Below are positions 46,251 to 55,202 of a stretch of 64,000 bases of DNA, piece after piece. The notes beneath the pieces were generated by a model that was not told the DNA's origin, searched no databases, and worked only from the letters and a program-made list of their open reading frames with translations. The position numbers and the translations under genes were made by a program. The stretch covers positions 12,178,450 to 12,242,449 of the forward strand of contig NC_134026.1 in assembly GCF_964204645.1 (NCBI RefSeq). The letters are read 5' to 3'. Position 1 is the stretch's first letter; every line of letters begins with the position of its first letter. Source of the DNA: Tubulanus polymorphus. Its lineage: Eukaryota > Nemertea > Palaeonemertea > Tubulaniformes > Tubulanidae.

Positions 46251-46778
46251 ATCGACTTCATGCACTTGTCCCAATCTGCAACTGATGAGTGGATTATTGC
46301 GGAATAGCGCGACATTATTATCGAACTATGTATTCCCTGATATGTATATAATGTAACTGGTCAGTGGATATTATAAATTTTGAATTTTGTATTGTAAACT
46401 TCGTTTACGAATAAAATATATATATATATATATTAGGCTAAACTTTTAGGACGTAAGTCCAGATAAAACTTTCACAAATGTTGATGCTACACCAAATACA
46501 ATACATTTTGCGCATTTTTATATTTATTGCAATTCGATAGACCCTGTAAAAACATTCGAAGCAAATGAAAGTTCAATTTGTAATTCTAGTATTTACCATC
46601 AATTTGAAACACAAATAAATTATCTGAATTTTATCTGTGATTTTAAACCTTGTATTTCACAATTTGATAATTACAAATTAGAAATTATAATGGATTTAAT
46701 TGATTCAAATAATTTTCCTGTAATTCATGAAATAGTTGTAATATAAGATGTAAAGAATAATTTTTTTGTAATATAAAT

Positions 46779-47131
46779 GTGAATATTTGTTGGACCGAGT
46801 ACATGTTTTGGATTTGATTTTAAATGTGAGAAAGAAATGAAATTTGATGTAAATGATGTAATAACACATATTAAAAATACTATATTTTTAAATGAAACAA
46901 CATTTGATGATAAAACAAAAAATAAAGAAACTCATAATGTAGAAAAAAATTACTGATTCAATTAGAAATTCTTTTAGATTTTATGAATTAGATGAAGATT
47001 TTATTATTAATGATATAAAAAATATTATAACTGAAATATATGAAAATGAAACTAAAAATAATATAAATGTTGAATGAATTATAACTTAAATAACAAAATA
47101 CTTTGAAGATAGTAAATTTTTTGATATATAA
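46779..47131 (+). pseudogene. Homologue of Mav1 118-aa protein (relic C)
   Basis: Starts in TAAATG. The text GPSTCFGFDFKCEKEMKFDV matches Mav1 59122-59478 (GPSICFGFDFKREKEMQF). A TGA is at codon 2, an extra A near 46952 shifts the frame, and further stops lie near 47077. Function unknown. Confidence 0.85.
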
Positions 47132-47240
47132 ATGTATCCAAAGTGGATAATAAATGGATTATATAATGGCGCCTTATTATCAATGGGAACTGTTGATTAT
47201 ACAATGTTGTTAAAAAATTATTTAAAATAGGAAACGTGAA
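47131..47240 (+). pseudogene. Homologue of Mav1 73-aa membrane protein, truncated (relic C)
   Basis: Starts in TATAAATG. KWIINGLYNGALLSMGTVDY aligns with the Mav1 protein at 58900-59121. It ends in the middle of the gene at the right border of relic C. Confidence 0.85.
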
Positions 47241-47705
47241 TCCCAGAAAAAAAGTTTTCACTCGGTACCTTTGAAGTCGGGTCGGTCGGGTTACGGCAAA
47301 CAAACCATTAATATGGGATGGCCTAAAATTCATATGATGTCACATATCAAAGGGGGCCGAATATATACAATATTCAGCCCTCGACCTATACTTGTAGTTT
47401 GCTGCTTAATATTTTCAGGTCACAAGAAATTACAATTTATTACAAATTCTATCAAACAGAAAACACAGCGCTCATCTTCTGCTACGATTATTCAGCCTAT
47501 TTTCATGTCAAACGTGCACGCGTTTCAGCATCACTTTTAGTAGTGTACTGTACGAGCTTGTGTGTGTGTGTCGTCTAGCACTCCGCGCGCACGTGGAGGC
47601 CTCGTGTAAGTAATTGTTCGCTTACACTTTAATGTCAATCAAAACAATCACCGGGTATTAAAATGAAACAATACCTATTGCGGATGTGTGAAATAATTAC
47701 ATCCT
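47241..47705. other. Spacer between relic C and Mav1; no gene seen
   Basis: Presumed host sequence, with a short GTGTGTGTGTG run near 47560. The last six bases before the Mav1 end are CATCCT, the candidate for one half of a 6-bp target duplication. Confidence 0.4.
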
Positions 47706-48111
47706 AGTAATAGGGGTAATGGGCTTTCAGGCCAAAGGTCGAACGGTCGAGCCCATTAAAAAACAAAATATTAAAAGTAATTAAAAAACTATAATATATT
47801 TTCATAACCGCGTGCATTTTATATCAAAACTAAATATTTATTCTAAGATATCAATAATATAAAAAGCATATTGTATTAAATCAATTGGTCGCTCCACTTC
47901 GCTACCGCTCCGCTCCGCGACCAATTGATTTAATTACAATACACACATTCAAATAATCAAATATATTCAAATGATAATAATTATTCTATTATTCAACTGA
48001 AATGCACGCGGTTATGAAAATATATTATAGTTTTTTAATTACTTTTAATATATGTTATTAATGAACTCGATCATTAAACCTTTAGCCTGAAAGCCCATTA
48101 CCCCTATTACT
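47706..48111. repeat. Palindromic left terminus of Mav1
   Basis: A 406-bp imperfect palindrome. The outer arms are AGTAATAGGGGTAATGGGCT and its complement at 48090-48111. A middle block (TAAAAGTAATTAAAAAACTA through CCGCGTGCATTT) is repeated inverted at about 48000-48050. The inner arms, AAATCAATTGGTCGC and complement, surround a GC-rich core of CGCTCCGCTCCGCG type. The left arm carries AAAGGTCGAACGGTCGAG; the right arm has a decayed version. The intervening AT-rich parts do not pair well. Confidence 0.85.
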
Positions 48112-48193
48112 CTTAAAATATTCATATATATATGAATAACATTTAAATTATTGAACTTCTAAAATCAATTTTAATAAAAAATATAGTATTAAA

Positions 48194-48445
48194 ATGGAAG
48201 CAAATAAGTACTACTGCCCAACATGTAATATCGATATAGATAAATCCCAAAAAGCAAGACACAATAAAACTAGAACACATTTAGAGAATAAATTGAAACT
48301 AGAATATTTACAGTTATATTCAGAACAGTTAACAAAGGGAAAGAAATTTATTGAATTATGGAATAATGATCCAAATAATGAACAATACGTTGAGGAATTT
48401 ATTATCAAGGAATCGAAAGAACTTATCAAAAGCAGCGAGGAATGA
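48194..48445 (+). CDS. 83-aa chimera: PolB-type zinc finger joined to HNH tail
   Basis: The first 35 residues (YYCPTCNIDIDKSQKARH) are the same kind of zinc finger that opens PolB in relic A (YYCQYCKKYIDKSQKSRH). The remainder (LYSEQLTKGKKFIELWNN) is the C-terminal region of the HNH protein. The start is AAAATGG rather than TAAATGG. It probably arose because the terminal repeat reaches into the start of PolB at the other end. Whether it is expressed is unknown. Confidence 0.6.
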   Translation: MEANKYYCPTCNIDIDKSQKARHNKTRTHLENKLKLEYLQLYSEQLTKGKKFIELWNNDPNNEQYVEEFIIKESKELIKSSEE

Positions 48446-48523
48446 AAAAGGATGATGTTGGTCGAAGAAATGGAAGAGGATTCTAAAATGTTAACCAATT
48501 TAGTAAAAAAATACGTATAATAA

Positions 48524-49186
48524 ATGGAACCAGAACAACCACAAATTATCAATATTACAAATAACACTGGCGTTATAAACATATACTACAAGAAGTGTTC
48601 TAAATGTGAATTAGATAAATCATTAACAGAATTTAGTAAGCGTAAGATTAGCAAAGATGGTTTTCAATATTGCTGTAAAACTTGTTTTAAACTATACACC
48701 AAACAATACCGAGAAGATAATATAGAACATTATAATTATTATATGGCAGAATATATGAGAGAAAGATATCAAACAGATCTTAATTTTAGATTGAAACAAT
48801 GTTTACGGTCTAGATTAACACAATTATTCAACAAAGAAACACATTCAGAAACATTATCTGATCTATTAGGTTGTTCAGATGAATTTCTCAAATCATGGAT
48901 AATATATCAATTCGATGATAAAATGAATATAGATAATTATGGTGAATACTTTCATATTGATCATGTGTTACCAATATCTAAATTTGACATGAATGATGAA
49001 TACAATAAAAAACTTATTTGGAATTGGAAGAATTTTAGACCTTTAGAAAAGAAAGAAAATCAAATCAAATCTAATAAACTAGATTTACAGTTATATTCAG
49101 AACAGTTAACAAAGGTAAAGAAATTTATTGAATTATGGAATTCAACACATAATGAACAATACGTTGAGTCTTTAATGAGTGGTTAA
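48524..49186 (+). CDS. HNH endonuclease (Mav1)
   Basis: 220 aa. It starts in TATAATAAATGG behind a T/A-rich stretch. CxxC pairs are at about residues 25-28 and 48-51, and an HNH motif HIDHVLPISKF lies near residue 147 followed by WNWKNFRPLEKKEN. It is expected to cut double-stranded DNA with a divalent metal. It is the first full gene from the left end and is followed by a 225-bp spacer. Three related copies in this window (here, 23073, and the deleted one at 31880) show it is a constant part of the element's end. Whether it resolves the palindromic ends, aids integration or acts as a homing nuclease is open. Confidence 0.85.
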   Translation: MEPEQPQIINITNNTGVINIYYKKCSKCELDKSLTEFSKRKISKDGFQYCCKTCFKLYTKQYREDNIEHYNYYMAEYMRERYQTDLNFRLKQCLRSRLTQLFNKETHSETLSDLLGCSDEFLKSWIIYQFDDKMNIDNYGEYFHIDHVLPISKFDMNDEYNKKLIWNWKNFRPLEKKENQIKSNKLDLQLYSEQLTKVKKFIELWNSTHNEQYVESLMSG

Positions 49187-49411
49187 AGAATAATAGATTT
49201 TAAATAAAATATAATAAAAATTACATACCTTCAACTATCTATTATTTCTATTTTAATTTTTAATATTTTCTTTTCAAAAAAGAATACTTTATATCACAAA
49301 TAAAAAATACTAAAAAAACAATAACTAATACTAGAATTCTTTAGCTTTAACTAGCTAATATCATTTGAAGAATACTTATAATACTATTCTTATTAAATTT
49401 CTCTAATATAA

Positions 49412-50014
49412 ATGTCAAAGAAATCTAATAAGAATAGTATTGATATTGAAAAAACATTAGATGATTTAGGTATTAGTGATAATAAAGATACAGTTGTTTC
49501 TAATTCTATTCAAGTTAATAACAATATAGATTATGAATACTATTTATATTGTAAGCACCATATAGAACTATTGATTGCCGGTGGAAAAACTAATGAGTTT
49601 TTAAATAGAATCATTACTTTTCAAGAATTAGATGCTATGAAACCCGATAAAGTAATAAAATATTTTAAGATTTATGAAGAAGCTCGATTAGCTAGAATAA
49701 ATGATTCTATTTCAGATGGTATTGTCAAATGTTATTCTAAGTTATGTAACCAGTTAATACCAATTGATGATGAAAATAAATTATATAATGATTTGAAAAA
49801 TGACTATTTAGTTAGGACTGAATTACAAAAATGGGTTGGATATGCTTCATTTCAATTAGGATCAGTTATGACGTTGATTTCTACTGGTGTCATTACATTT
49901 TCGAATATCAAACCTATGGAATATAAATCAGGTAAGAATGAAACAGATGTACTACAACCAAACCGTGAAACAGAAAATGAATCAGAACAAAAATTAACTA
50001 AAATAAATGAGTGA
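49412..50014 (+). CDS. Unknown 200-aa protein with one hydrophobic segment
   Basis: The start is in AATATAAATG. The N-terminus is polar, the middle helical (LYCKHHIELLIAGGKTNEFL), and a hydrophobic stretch at about residues 148-168 (YASFQLGSVMTLISTGVITF) may cross a membrane; the tail is acidic. The broken relic B homologue shows it is a standard gene of the family. It overlaps the next gene by 8 bp. I do not recognise the family; a virion or membrane-associated role is a guess from its place beside the 128-aa membrane protein. Confidence 0.75.
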   Translation: MSKKSNKNSIDIEKTLDDLGISDNKDTVVSNSIQVNNNIDYEYYLYCKHHIELLIAGGKTNEFLNRIITFQELDAMKPDKVIKYFKIYEEARLARINDSISDGIVKCYSKLCNQLIPIDDENKLYNDLKNDYLVRTELQKWVGYASFQLGSVMTLISTGVITFSNIKPMEYKSGKNETDVLQPNRETENESEQKLTKINE

Positions 50015-50393
50015 TGGAGTTAAGAAAAAGGCTAGATCCGAGAAACAAATTAAATGGGCAAGAGAATTAGGTAAAAGATCTTCAGAATTAAAAAAAGCTA
50101 AGAAAAAGAAATTAACTGATATAAATGAATCTGATATTGATTCAAATAATAATCCATCTAATTCTTCTAATGCTGGAAGTAATTATAAATTATATATTAC
50201 AATTGGATTAGTAACAGTTATTATATTATCTGGTGTAATATATAAATCAAAATTCAAATCTGATGATAAATATGATTCCAATGATGATCGGAAACTTAGT
50301 TATCCGTGTACAGACAATAAACCTATCATACCCGAAAATAAGTCAAATCATAAATCAAATGAAAATAAATCTAAAATATTATTAATGGATTAA
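50007..50393 (+). CDS. Basic single-pass membrane protein, 128 aa
   Basis: A Lys/Arg-rich N-terminal 45 residues (KQIKWARELGKRSSELKKAK) is followed by a Ser/Asn linker, one membrane segment (YITIGLVTVIILSGVIY, about residues 74-91) and a polar tail. The charge pattern would place the basic part on the DNA side of a membrane. It overlaps the previous gene and is 7 bp from the integrase start, so the left block is probably one transcription unit from 49412 on. Its frame is intact in relic B too. Function not known. Confidence 0.75.
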   Translation: MSDGVKKKARSEKQIKWARELGKRSSELKKAKKKKLTDINESDIDSNNNPSNSSNAGSNYKLYITIGLVTVIILSGVIYKSKFKSDDKYDSNDDRKLSYPCTDNKPIIPENKSNHKSNENKSKILLMD

Positions 50394-50399
50394 AATAAG

Positions 50400-51485
50400 A
50401 TGAAAAAAGAACAATATTTAAGAGATTTATATTATAACCCAGAAAGTGAAGTATCATATTCTAACGTTTCAGAATTATGGAATAAAATTAAATCTGATAA
50501 TAGCAATATAAAATATAGTGAATTAAAATCATGGTTACAAAATCAACCAACATATCAAATCCACAAGAAAATGGATAAAACTTATTTAACAAGAAAAGTT
50601 ATGGTTTCATATATCGATCAACAATGGCAAGCTGATTTAATTGATATGAAGAACTTAGAAGAATATAACAAAGGATATTTTTGGATACTAAATGTTATAG
50701 ATATATTCAGTAGATACGCATGGAGTATCCCGATTAAAAATAAAACTGGTATAGAAGTTACAAATTCTTTCAAATTAATATTTAAAGAAGCTATCCCAGA
50801 TAAAATACAATTTGATGAAGGTAAAGAATTTTATAACAAACATTTTAAAAAACTATTAACTGATAACGATGTAGAATATTTTTCAACACATTCAGATAAA
50901 AAAGCATCTGTTATAGAAAGATTTAATAAAACATTGAAAACTAGAATGTGGAAATATTTCACCGCTAATGAAACATATAAATATATCGATGTGTTAGATG
51001 ATTTAGTTAAAGGTTATAATAATTCTAAACATAGTTCTATAAATATGAAACCTATACAAGCTAGAAAAGAAGAAAATTCAGAAATAGTTTGGAATAATTT
51101 ATATGGAGCATTTGTTACACATGATTTTGGAGAACCTAAATTTAAAATAGGACAACATGTTAGAATTTCTAAATATCGAAAAACATTTTATAAAGGTTAT
51201 ACCCCTAATTTTACTGAAGAAATATTTAAAATTAAAAAGATAATATTAACTAAACCATTTGTTTATAAACTAGAAGATCTAAAAGATGAAGAAATATTAG
51301 GTTATTTCTATGAACAAGAATTATCACTTGTACCAAATCCAGATGAAATAGAATACAAAATAGAAAAAGTATTGAAAACTAAAACTCTTAAAGGAAAAAA
51401 GTATTCTTTGGTGAAATATAAAGGATATGATGATAAATTTAATGAATGGATTTTATCTAGTAAAATTAAAAGAATAAATGAATAA
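50400..51485 (+). CDS. Retroviral-type integrase with C-terminal chromodomain
   Basis: 361 aa, the enzyme expected to insert the element. The catalytic triad is complete: Asp79 (WQADLIDM), Asp139 (IQFDEGKEF) and Glu173 (ASVIERFNKTLK), spacing D-59-D-33-E. The region before the core is helical, and a clear HHCC zinc domain is not seen. The last 45 residues (from YKIEKVLK to the end, with KYKGYDDKFNEWI) form a chromodomain, as in other Maverick integrases, where it may direct insertion to marked chromatin. The start lacks the TAAATG context, and the end overlaps the ATPase start by 8 bp. Confidence 0.93.
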   Translation: MKKEQYLRDLYYNPESEVSYSNVSELWNKIKSDNSNIKYSELKSWLQNQPTYQIHKKMDKTYLTRKVMVSYIDQQWQADLIDMKNLEEYNKGYFWILNVIDIFSRYAWSIPIKNKTGIEVTNSFKLIFKEAIPDKIQFDEGKEFYNKHFKKLLTDNDVEYFSTHSDKKASVIERFNKTLKTRMWKYFTANETYKYIDVLDDLVKGYNNSKHSSINMKPIQARKEENSEIVWNNLYGAFVTHDFGEPKFKIGQHVRISKYRKTFYKGYTPNFTEEIFKIKKIILTKPFVYKLEDLKDEEILGYFYEQELSLVPNPDEIEYKIEKVLKTKTLKGKKYSLVKYKGYDDKFNEWILSSKIKRINE

Positions 51486-52093
51486 AGATTTGTTTATATT
51501 TGAACCACATAATATGTTAATAACTGGAGTTACAAATTGTGGTAAAACACACTTCATATTAGATTTATTAGAAACTATTTATCAGAATCATTTCGATAAT
51601 ATAATATTATTCTGCCCAACTTATGAAATGAATGAAACGTATAATAGAGATATAGTTTTTAAAGATAAAAAGTTTATTATATTAAATTCAAAAACAGTGA
51701 AAGATAATTTAGATAATTGTATAAAAATTGCAATAGATATTTATAAAGGATCTAATACATTATTTATTATTGATGATTGCGCAAATTTACATGATTCAAA
51801 AGTTAGAGAAAGTGAGTTATGTTATTTAGCTTTCTCTGGGAGACATTTTTGGGATAACAACATGGGTTTTAAATCAGAAATATAATTCAATTGTGAAAGA
51901 TTTTAGAGAGAATATAAGATTTCTAGTTTTATTCTACAACAAAGATAGAAAATCTATGCAACAATCATTAGAAGAAAATCAAATTATACCTACTGAATTA
52001 CATGATGAATATATGAATAAATTAAAGAATAATAAAGGTTCCAAATTACTTATGAGATTACAATTTCCATATGAATATAAATTTATAAAATAA
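51478..52093 (+). pseudogene. DNA-packaging ATPase with one-base frameshift (Mav1)
   Basis: Walker A GVTNCGKTHF (residues 17-26) and Walker B LFIIDDCAN are intact. After SGRHF a single extra base in a T-run (about 51846-51850) sends the frame to a stop at 51885. The correct frame continues from about 51850 to 52093 and aligns fully with the intact 203-aa relic B protein. It would pack element DNA into capsids. A sequencing or assembly error in the T-run is possible, given how intact the rest of Mav1 is. Confidence 0.85.
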
Positions 52094-52740
52094 CTATTTG
52101 TATACCTATGTATTAGATACGTATTAGATATGTATTATATACCTCCCCTAATGTCTTTATTATCTTTAGTACTTTAGTACTTTTAGTACATAAAGAATAA
52201 ATCTTTATTTTATTAATACTTTAAAAATAAAATAGAACTACTAAACTACTAAAGATAATAAAGACATAACAAACACCATAGATTTATCATTACTGAATCA
52301 AATATATATAATAAATCTGTAAGATAAATAAATTTATGATATTTATTACATCTATATGTGTTTGTTATGTCTTTATTATCTTTAGTAGGTTTAGTACTTT
52401 TAGTACATAAAGAATAAATCTTTATTTAATTAGTACTTAGAAAAATAAATATATAAATAATTTTTATAAATTATAAATCTATGATATATATAATAAATAT
52501 GTGTGATAAATAGATTTAATTATTGAAACAGTAATATATAAAATCCATCAGATGAATAAATATAATTATTGAAACAGTGTTATATATATATTTATGTCTT
52601 TATTGTCTTTAGTAGTTTAGTAGTTTTAAAAATAATTTTATTCACTACTAATAAAATAAAGATTTATTCTTTATGTACTAAAAGTACTAAACCTACTAAA
52701 GACAATAAAGACACAAAGGGTATTATATTCATATTTTAAA
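52094..52740. terminator. Convergent intergenic region with nested inverted repeats
   Basis: Lies between the tail-to-tail gene blocks. TGTCTTTATTATCTTTAGTA and its complement occur at about 52154 and 52247. A longer pair (52368-52428 and 52655-52712) spans about 60 bp per arm, including AGTACTTTTAGTACATAAAG. These would form strong stem-loops in transcripts from both sides and are likely 3'-end or terminator structures. That role is inference from position and symmetry. Relic B has a different repeat in the same place. Confidence 0.6.
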
Positions 52741-53037
52741 TTACTTTTCTGATTCTAATTCTGAAAACAATTTGCTCCATGCATCTCTTAATTCTTGCGA
52801 TCTTCTTTCACCTAATAGTTTAAAATGATAACTATTACTATTCAAACCCTTAACCCAGAATTCATAAGTTAAATAAATATATTGGTTTAATTTGTCTTCA
52901 CTTATATTTTTATATTCATTTTTTGCTTCATTTCTTATTTTATTTATAACATCCTGTGAAAAATCTTCATAACTGTAGTATTGAATTATTTCATCAAAGT
53001 TATCATTTATATTATCATTAGCAGCAACTTTTTTCAA
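52741..53037 (-). CDS. Unknown 98-aa ORF, possible tail of the zinc-finger gene
   Basis: Helical, charged protein ending WSKLFSELESEK. It has no ATG near its start (the first usable codon is TTG at 53037) and overlaps the end of the 287-aa zinc-finger gene by 4 bp. It might be its frameshifted continuation or be reached by reinitiation. No homologue is visible in relic B. Function unknown. Confidence 0.5.
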   Translation of the reverse strand: MKKVAANDNINDNFDEIIQYYSYEDFSQDVINKIRNEAKNEYKNISEDKLNQYIYLTYEFWVKGLNSNSYHFKLLGERRSQELRDAWSKLFSELESEK

Positions 53038-53897
53038 TTCTCTAAAAAATCTATATTTTTAAATTTTATGAAATAATGTATACTCCAATAATTATTTAGA
53101 TAAATTTTTATAATCGTCCGACGAGTTTTTAGATCTGATAATACTTGTTTTGGATTATTTCTTACATAATCGATAAAAATTGATCTATATAATTTCCTAT
53201 GATCATTATTTTCGATATCAAAAAATACACTTGGTGCTCTATAAAGGTAATTTAAATCAGCAGCTTTTATTGTATGTTCAAAAGAATTATCATGTTTAAT
53301 TCTATCTTTAGGTAATACAACAACATTACACTTTTCACATATATTTCTTTCTATATTATCCAAATGTATCTGTGTTAATTTATGCTTTGAAAAATTACTA
53401 CGACTTATATATTTATCACATTCTTCACAATATTTATCTTCTTTAACATTATCAATTTCACTATCATTATCCAATTCATTTAAAATCTTATTCTTTTTTT
53501 TCTTATGCTTGAGTGAATTAAGATGAGTTGCCCAATTCTTATAACTTTTATACTGTTTACATACGTCACAATATTTTTCATTTGTCTTTTTTGATTCAAT
53601 ATCATAATTCGATGTAGAAGGTATAACATTATCTTCTATTTTAGATTCAATATTATCTTCTATTTTATATTCAATATCATTCTTATCTTCTATTTTAGGT
53701 TCAATATTATCTTCTATTTTAGGTTCAATATTATCTTCTATTTTTGTTTCAATATTCTTATCTATTTTACTTATTCTATATTTGAATTGATTAAAGTAAT
53801 CTCCAAAATACTTACTGTATTCATCATAAGGTAATATATAATATATATCTGATATCATTTCACTTGGAGATTGTATTTCATATATTCCACCTTCCAT
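53034..53897 (-). CDS. Three-zinc-finger protein, 287 aa
   Basis: The start is in ATTAAATGG. The N-terminal 80 residues are of unknown fold. Then come repeated IEDNIEPK units (about residues 85-125) and three U1-type C2H2 fingers (YCDVCKQYKSYKNWATHLNS, YCEECDKYISRSNFSKH, NICEKCNVVVLPKDRIKH). These fingers resemble those at the PolB N-terminus. A nucleic-acid-binding, possibly regulatory, role is likely by domain type. It lies just downstream of the capsid gene, with a 32-bp gap. The repeat linker differs between copies, so it evolves by slippage. Confidence 0.8.
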   Translation of the reverse strand: MEGGIYEIQSPSEMISDIYYILPYDEYSKYFGDYFNQFKYRISKIDKNIETKIEDNIEPKIEDNIEPKIEDKNDIEYKIEDNIESKIEDNVIPSTSNYDIESKKTNEKYCDVCKQYKSYKNWATHLNSLKHKKKKNKILNELDNDSEIDNVKEDKYCEECDKYISRSNFSKHKLTQIHLDNIERNICEKCNVVVLPKDRIKHDNSFEHTIKAADLNYLYRAPSVFFDIENNDHRKLYRSIFIDYVRNNPKQVLSDLKTRRTIIKIYLNNYWSIHYFIKFKNIDFLEN

Positions 53898-53929
53898 TTA
53901 ATATAAGATTTTTTATTAAAGTTAAAATT

Positions 53930-55177
53930 TTAATACATAACACTATCTAATTGTGAATTTACAATATTTAATTGCGCGTCAGATATAATATAAATGTGCA
54001 TTTTAAAATTTTTGATTCCCTTTTTCTTTGTCATGAATAATTGTATTCCATCTTTAGTGTTCTGTAGTTTTTTTCCAGAACCATGTAATGAATTATCCTC
54101 TGTTGTTCTAAAATCTAACCATAATGCATATTTATTACCGGTATAATAATCAATTTGATTAATGTTACAATTTTCAAATGATTTTATTTTTTCATTCATA
54201 AAATGTTTTTTAATTTCTACCCATTGATCAATCATTCTCATTCCTTGACAGAATATTTTATTCGCTATACCTTCGATAGTTATTTCTACTTTTGTTATTT
54301 CAGGATTATAATAATTATCAACATTTATTGCGCCATTAGTATACGTTCCAATAGTAAAAAATATTAATATACCTTTAATAGATCTTCTAGGGAAGTTAAT
54401 ATTCTCATTAATTATTTCATCATTTGCATTAATAGTTACAGTTTTAAATTTATCAATATAATCATATAATAATGAAAATCCTTGATTGTATTGAGTTTGA
54501 ATTATACTTGAAATATTTTCATCAGTTACTGTATCATATTCTAAACATATATTCGATAATTTATAACTCATATCTTTATTAACGCTAGATAATACAATTT
54601 CATTTACAGGAGCAAATGTTATCTCAAATATAATATCTTCTTGAATTGCGTATTTATATAAAGGTGCATTATTATTTATCAATTCAAAGTCTAATGGAAT
54701 TTTATATTTGCTTCCATATATACTTTTTATCAATTTATCTACATCATTTGTTAATATTGCGCTATTAGCTTCTGATCTTAATTTATTTTGGTTTTCCGAT
54801 TGGATGCCTTGAAATATCATATTATTTCTATTTTCTTTAGTTAACCATAAATCTTTATAATGCATAAATAAATTATAATCATCTAATGAGAAAACTGTTT
54901 CCGGACCAATCTTTATTGTTAACTTTTTAATCAAATATCTTCCAACATTATCAACAACATAATTATTATTATTACCGGCTACTGTTATATCGGCTGATAA
55001 ATAAATACTATTTGGAACGTAAAAAGTATTTTGTGTTAATCTAGGAATTCTAACATATAAAGTTTCATCGGGATTAATATTTGAAGGGTTATGAGTAATT
55101 ATATGATGTGATCTTTCTGCTTTAATAGCGTTAGATATTCTAGAAATCTTCGAAGGACTTATATAACTCCCACTCAT
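53930..55177 (-). CDS. Putative major capsid protein (double jelly-roll type)
   Basis: 415 aa, intact, start in AAATAAATGAG. It is beta-rich with long conserved stretches shared with relic B and with capsid-like proteins of animal Polintons as I know them, including ETLYVRIPRLTQNTFYVPNS near residue 38 and a C-terminal SGKKLQNTKDGIQLF block. It is the most conserved structural gene in the window and lies between the coiled-coil/membrane gene and the zinc-finger gene. Assignment as the hexon-like shell protein rests on family recognition, size and gene company, not on a structure prediction. Confidence 0.65.
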   Translation of the reverse strand: MSGSYISPSKISRISNAIKAERSHHIITHNPSNINPDETLYVRIPRLTQNTFYVPNSIYLSADITVAGNNNNYVVDNVGRYLIKKLTIKIGPETVFSLDDYNLFMHYKDLWLTKENRNNMIFQGIQSENQNKLRSEANSAILTNDVDKLIKSIYGSKYKIPLDFELINNNAPLYKYAIQEDIIFEITFAPVNEIVLSSVNKDMSYKLSNICLEYDTVTDENISSIIQTQYNQGFSLLYDYIDKFKTVTINANDEIINENINFPRRSIKGILIFFTIGTYTNGAINVDNYYNPEITKVEITIEGIANKIFCQGMRMIDQWVEIKKHFMNEKIKSFENCNINQIDYYTGNKYALWLDFRTTEDNSLHGSGKKLQNTKDGIQLFMTKKKGIKNFKMHIYIISDAQLNIVNSQLDSVMY

Positions 55178-55202
55178 TTATTTAACAAAAAAAATTAATT
55201 AT

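Larger units (their letters stand above)
41803..46440 (+). mobile_element. Non-LTR retrotransposon (jockey/CR1 group), degenerate
   Basis: A 4.6-kb insertion inside relic C. It starts GCTCAAGATGGCGACTGACG, a typical 5' untranslated start of such elements, and ends in an AATAAAATATATATATAT tail. It contains an ORF1 remnant (42309-42869), an apurinic-type endonuclease (from 43348) and a reverse transcriptase (44284-45720). Orientation is + with many lesions. The flanks hold similar TCTTTTGAC and ACTTTTAGGAC words, but a clean target duplication could not be fixed. Confidence 0.8.
41507..46746 (+). pseudogene. Putative penton gene (relic C), split by a LINE
   Basis: The N-terminal portion 41507-41802 (LCNSF, then LYLKPGLYNSETLAQEINRR and EEQHKFMVRK) and the C-terminal portion 46474-46746 (FAHFYIYCNSIDPVKTFEAN and DFKPCISQFDNYKLEI) match consecutive parts of the Mav1 251-aa protein at 59495-60250. 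The first 45 or so codons are lost in the deletion that joined it to the intein. A stop occurs at about 41570, and a TAA near 46469. Confidence 0.85.
40597..47240 (+). mobile_element. Maverick relic C, split by a retrotransposon
   Basis: Plus-strand order is PolB C-terminal half with an intein (40597-41508), a putative penton gene (41507-41802 and 46474-46746), the 118-aa homologue (46779-47131) and the 73-aa homologue (47131-47240). This order and orientation match the Mav1 right block read from PolB inward. A deletion at about 41506 fused the intein to the middle of the penton gene, removing the rest of PolB and the 113-aa gene. A non-LTR element (about 41803-46440) lies inside the penton gene. 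Homology ends at about 47240. Confidence 0.85.

Noticed and set aside
47706-48111. The 47.7-kb palindrome as an independent MITE inserted at the Mav1 end.
   Set aside because: Not fully excluded, but the same rim and right flank recur at 22659 next to HNH, and the terminal block recurs at the PolB end of relic A, which fits an element terminus better.
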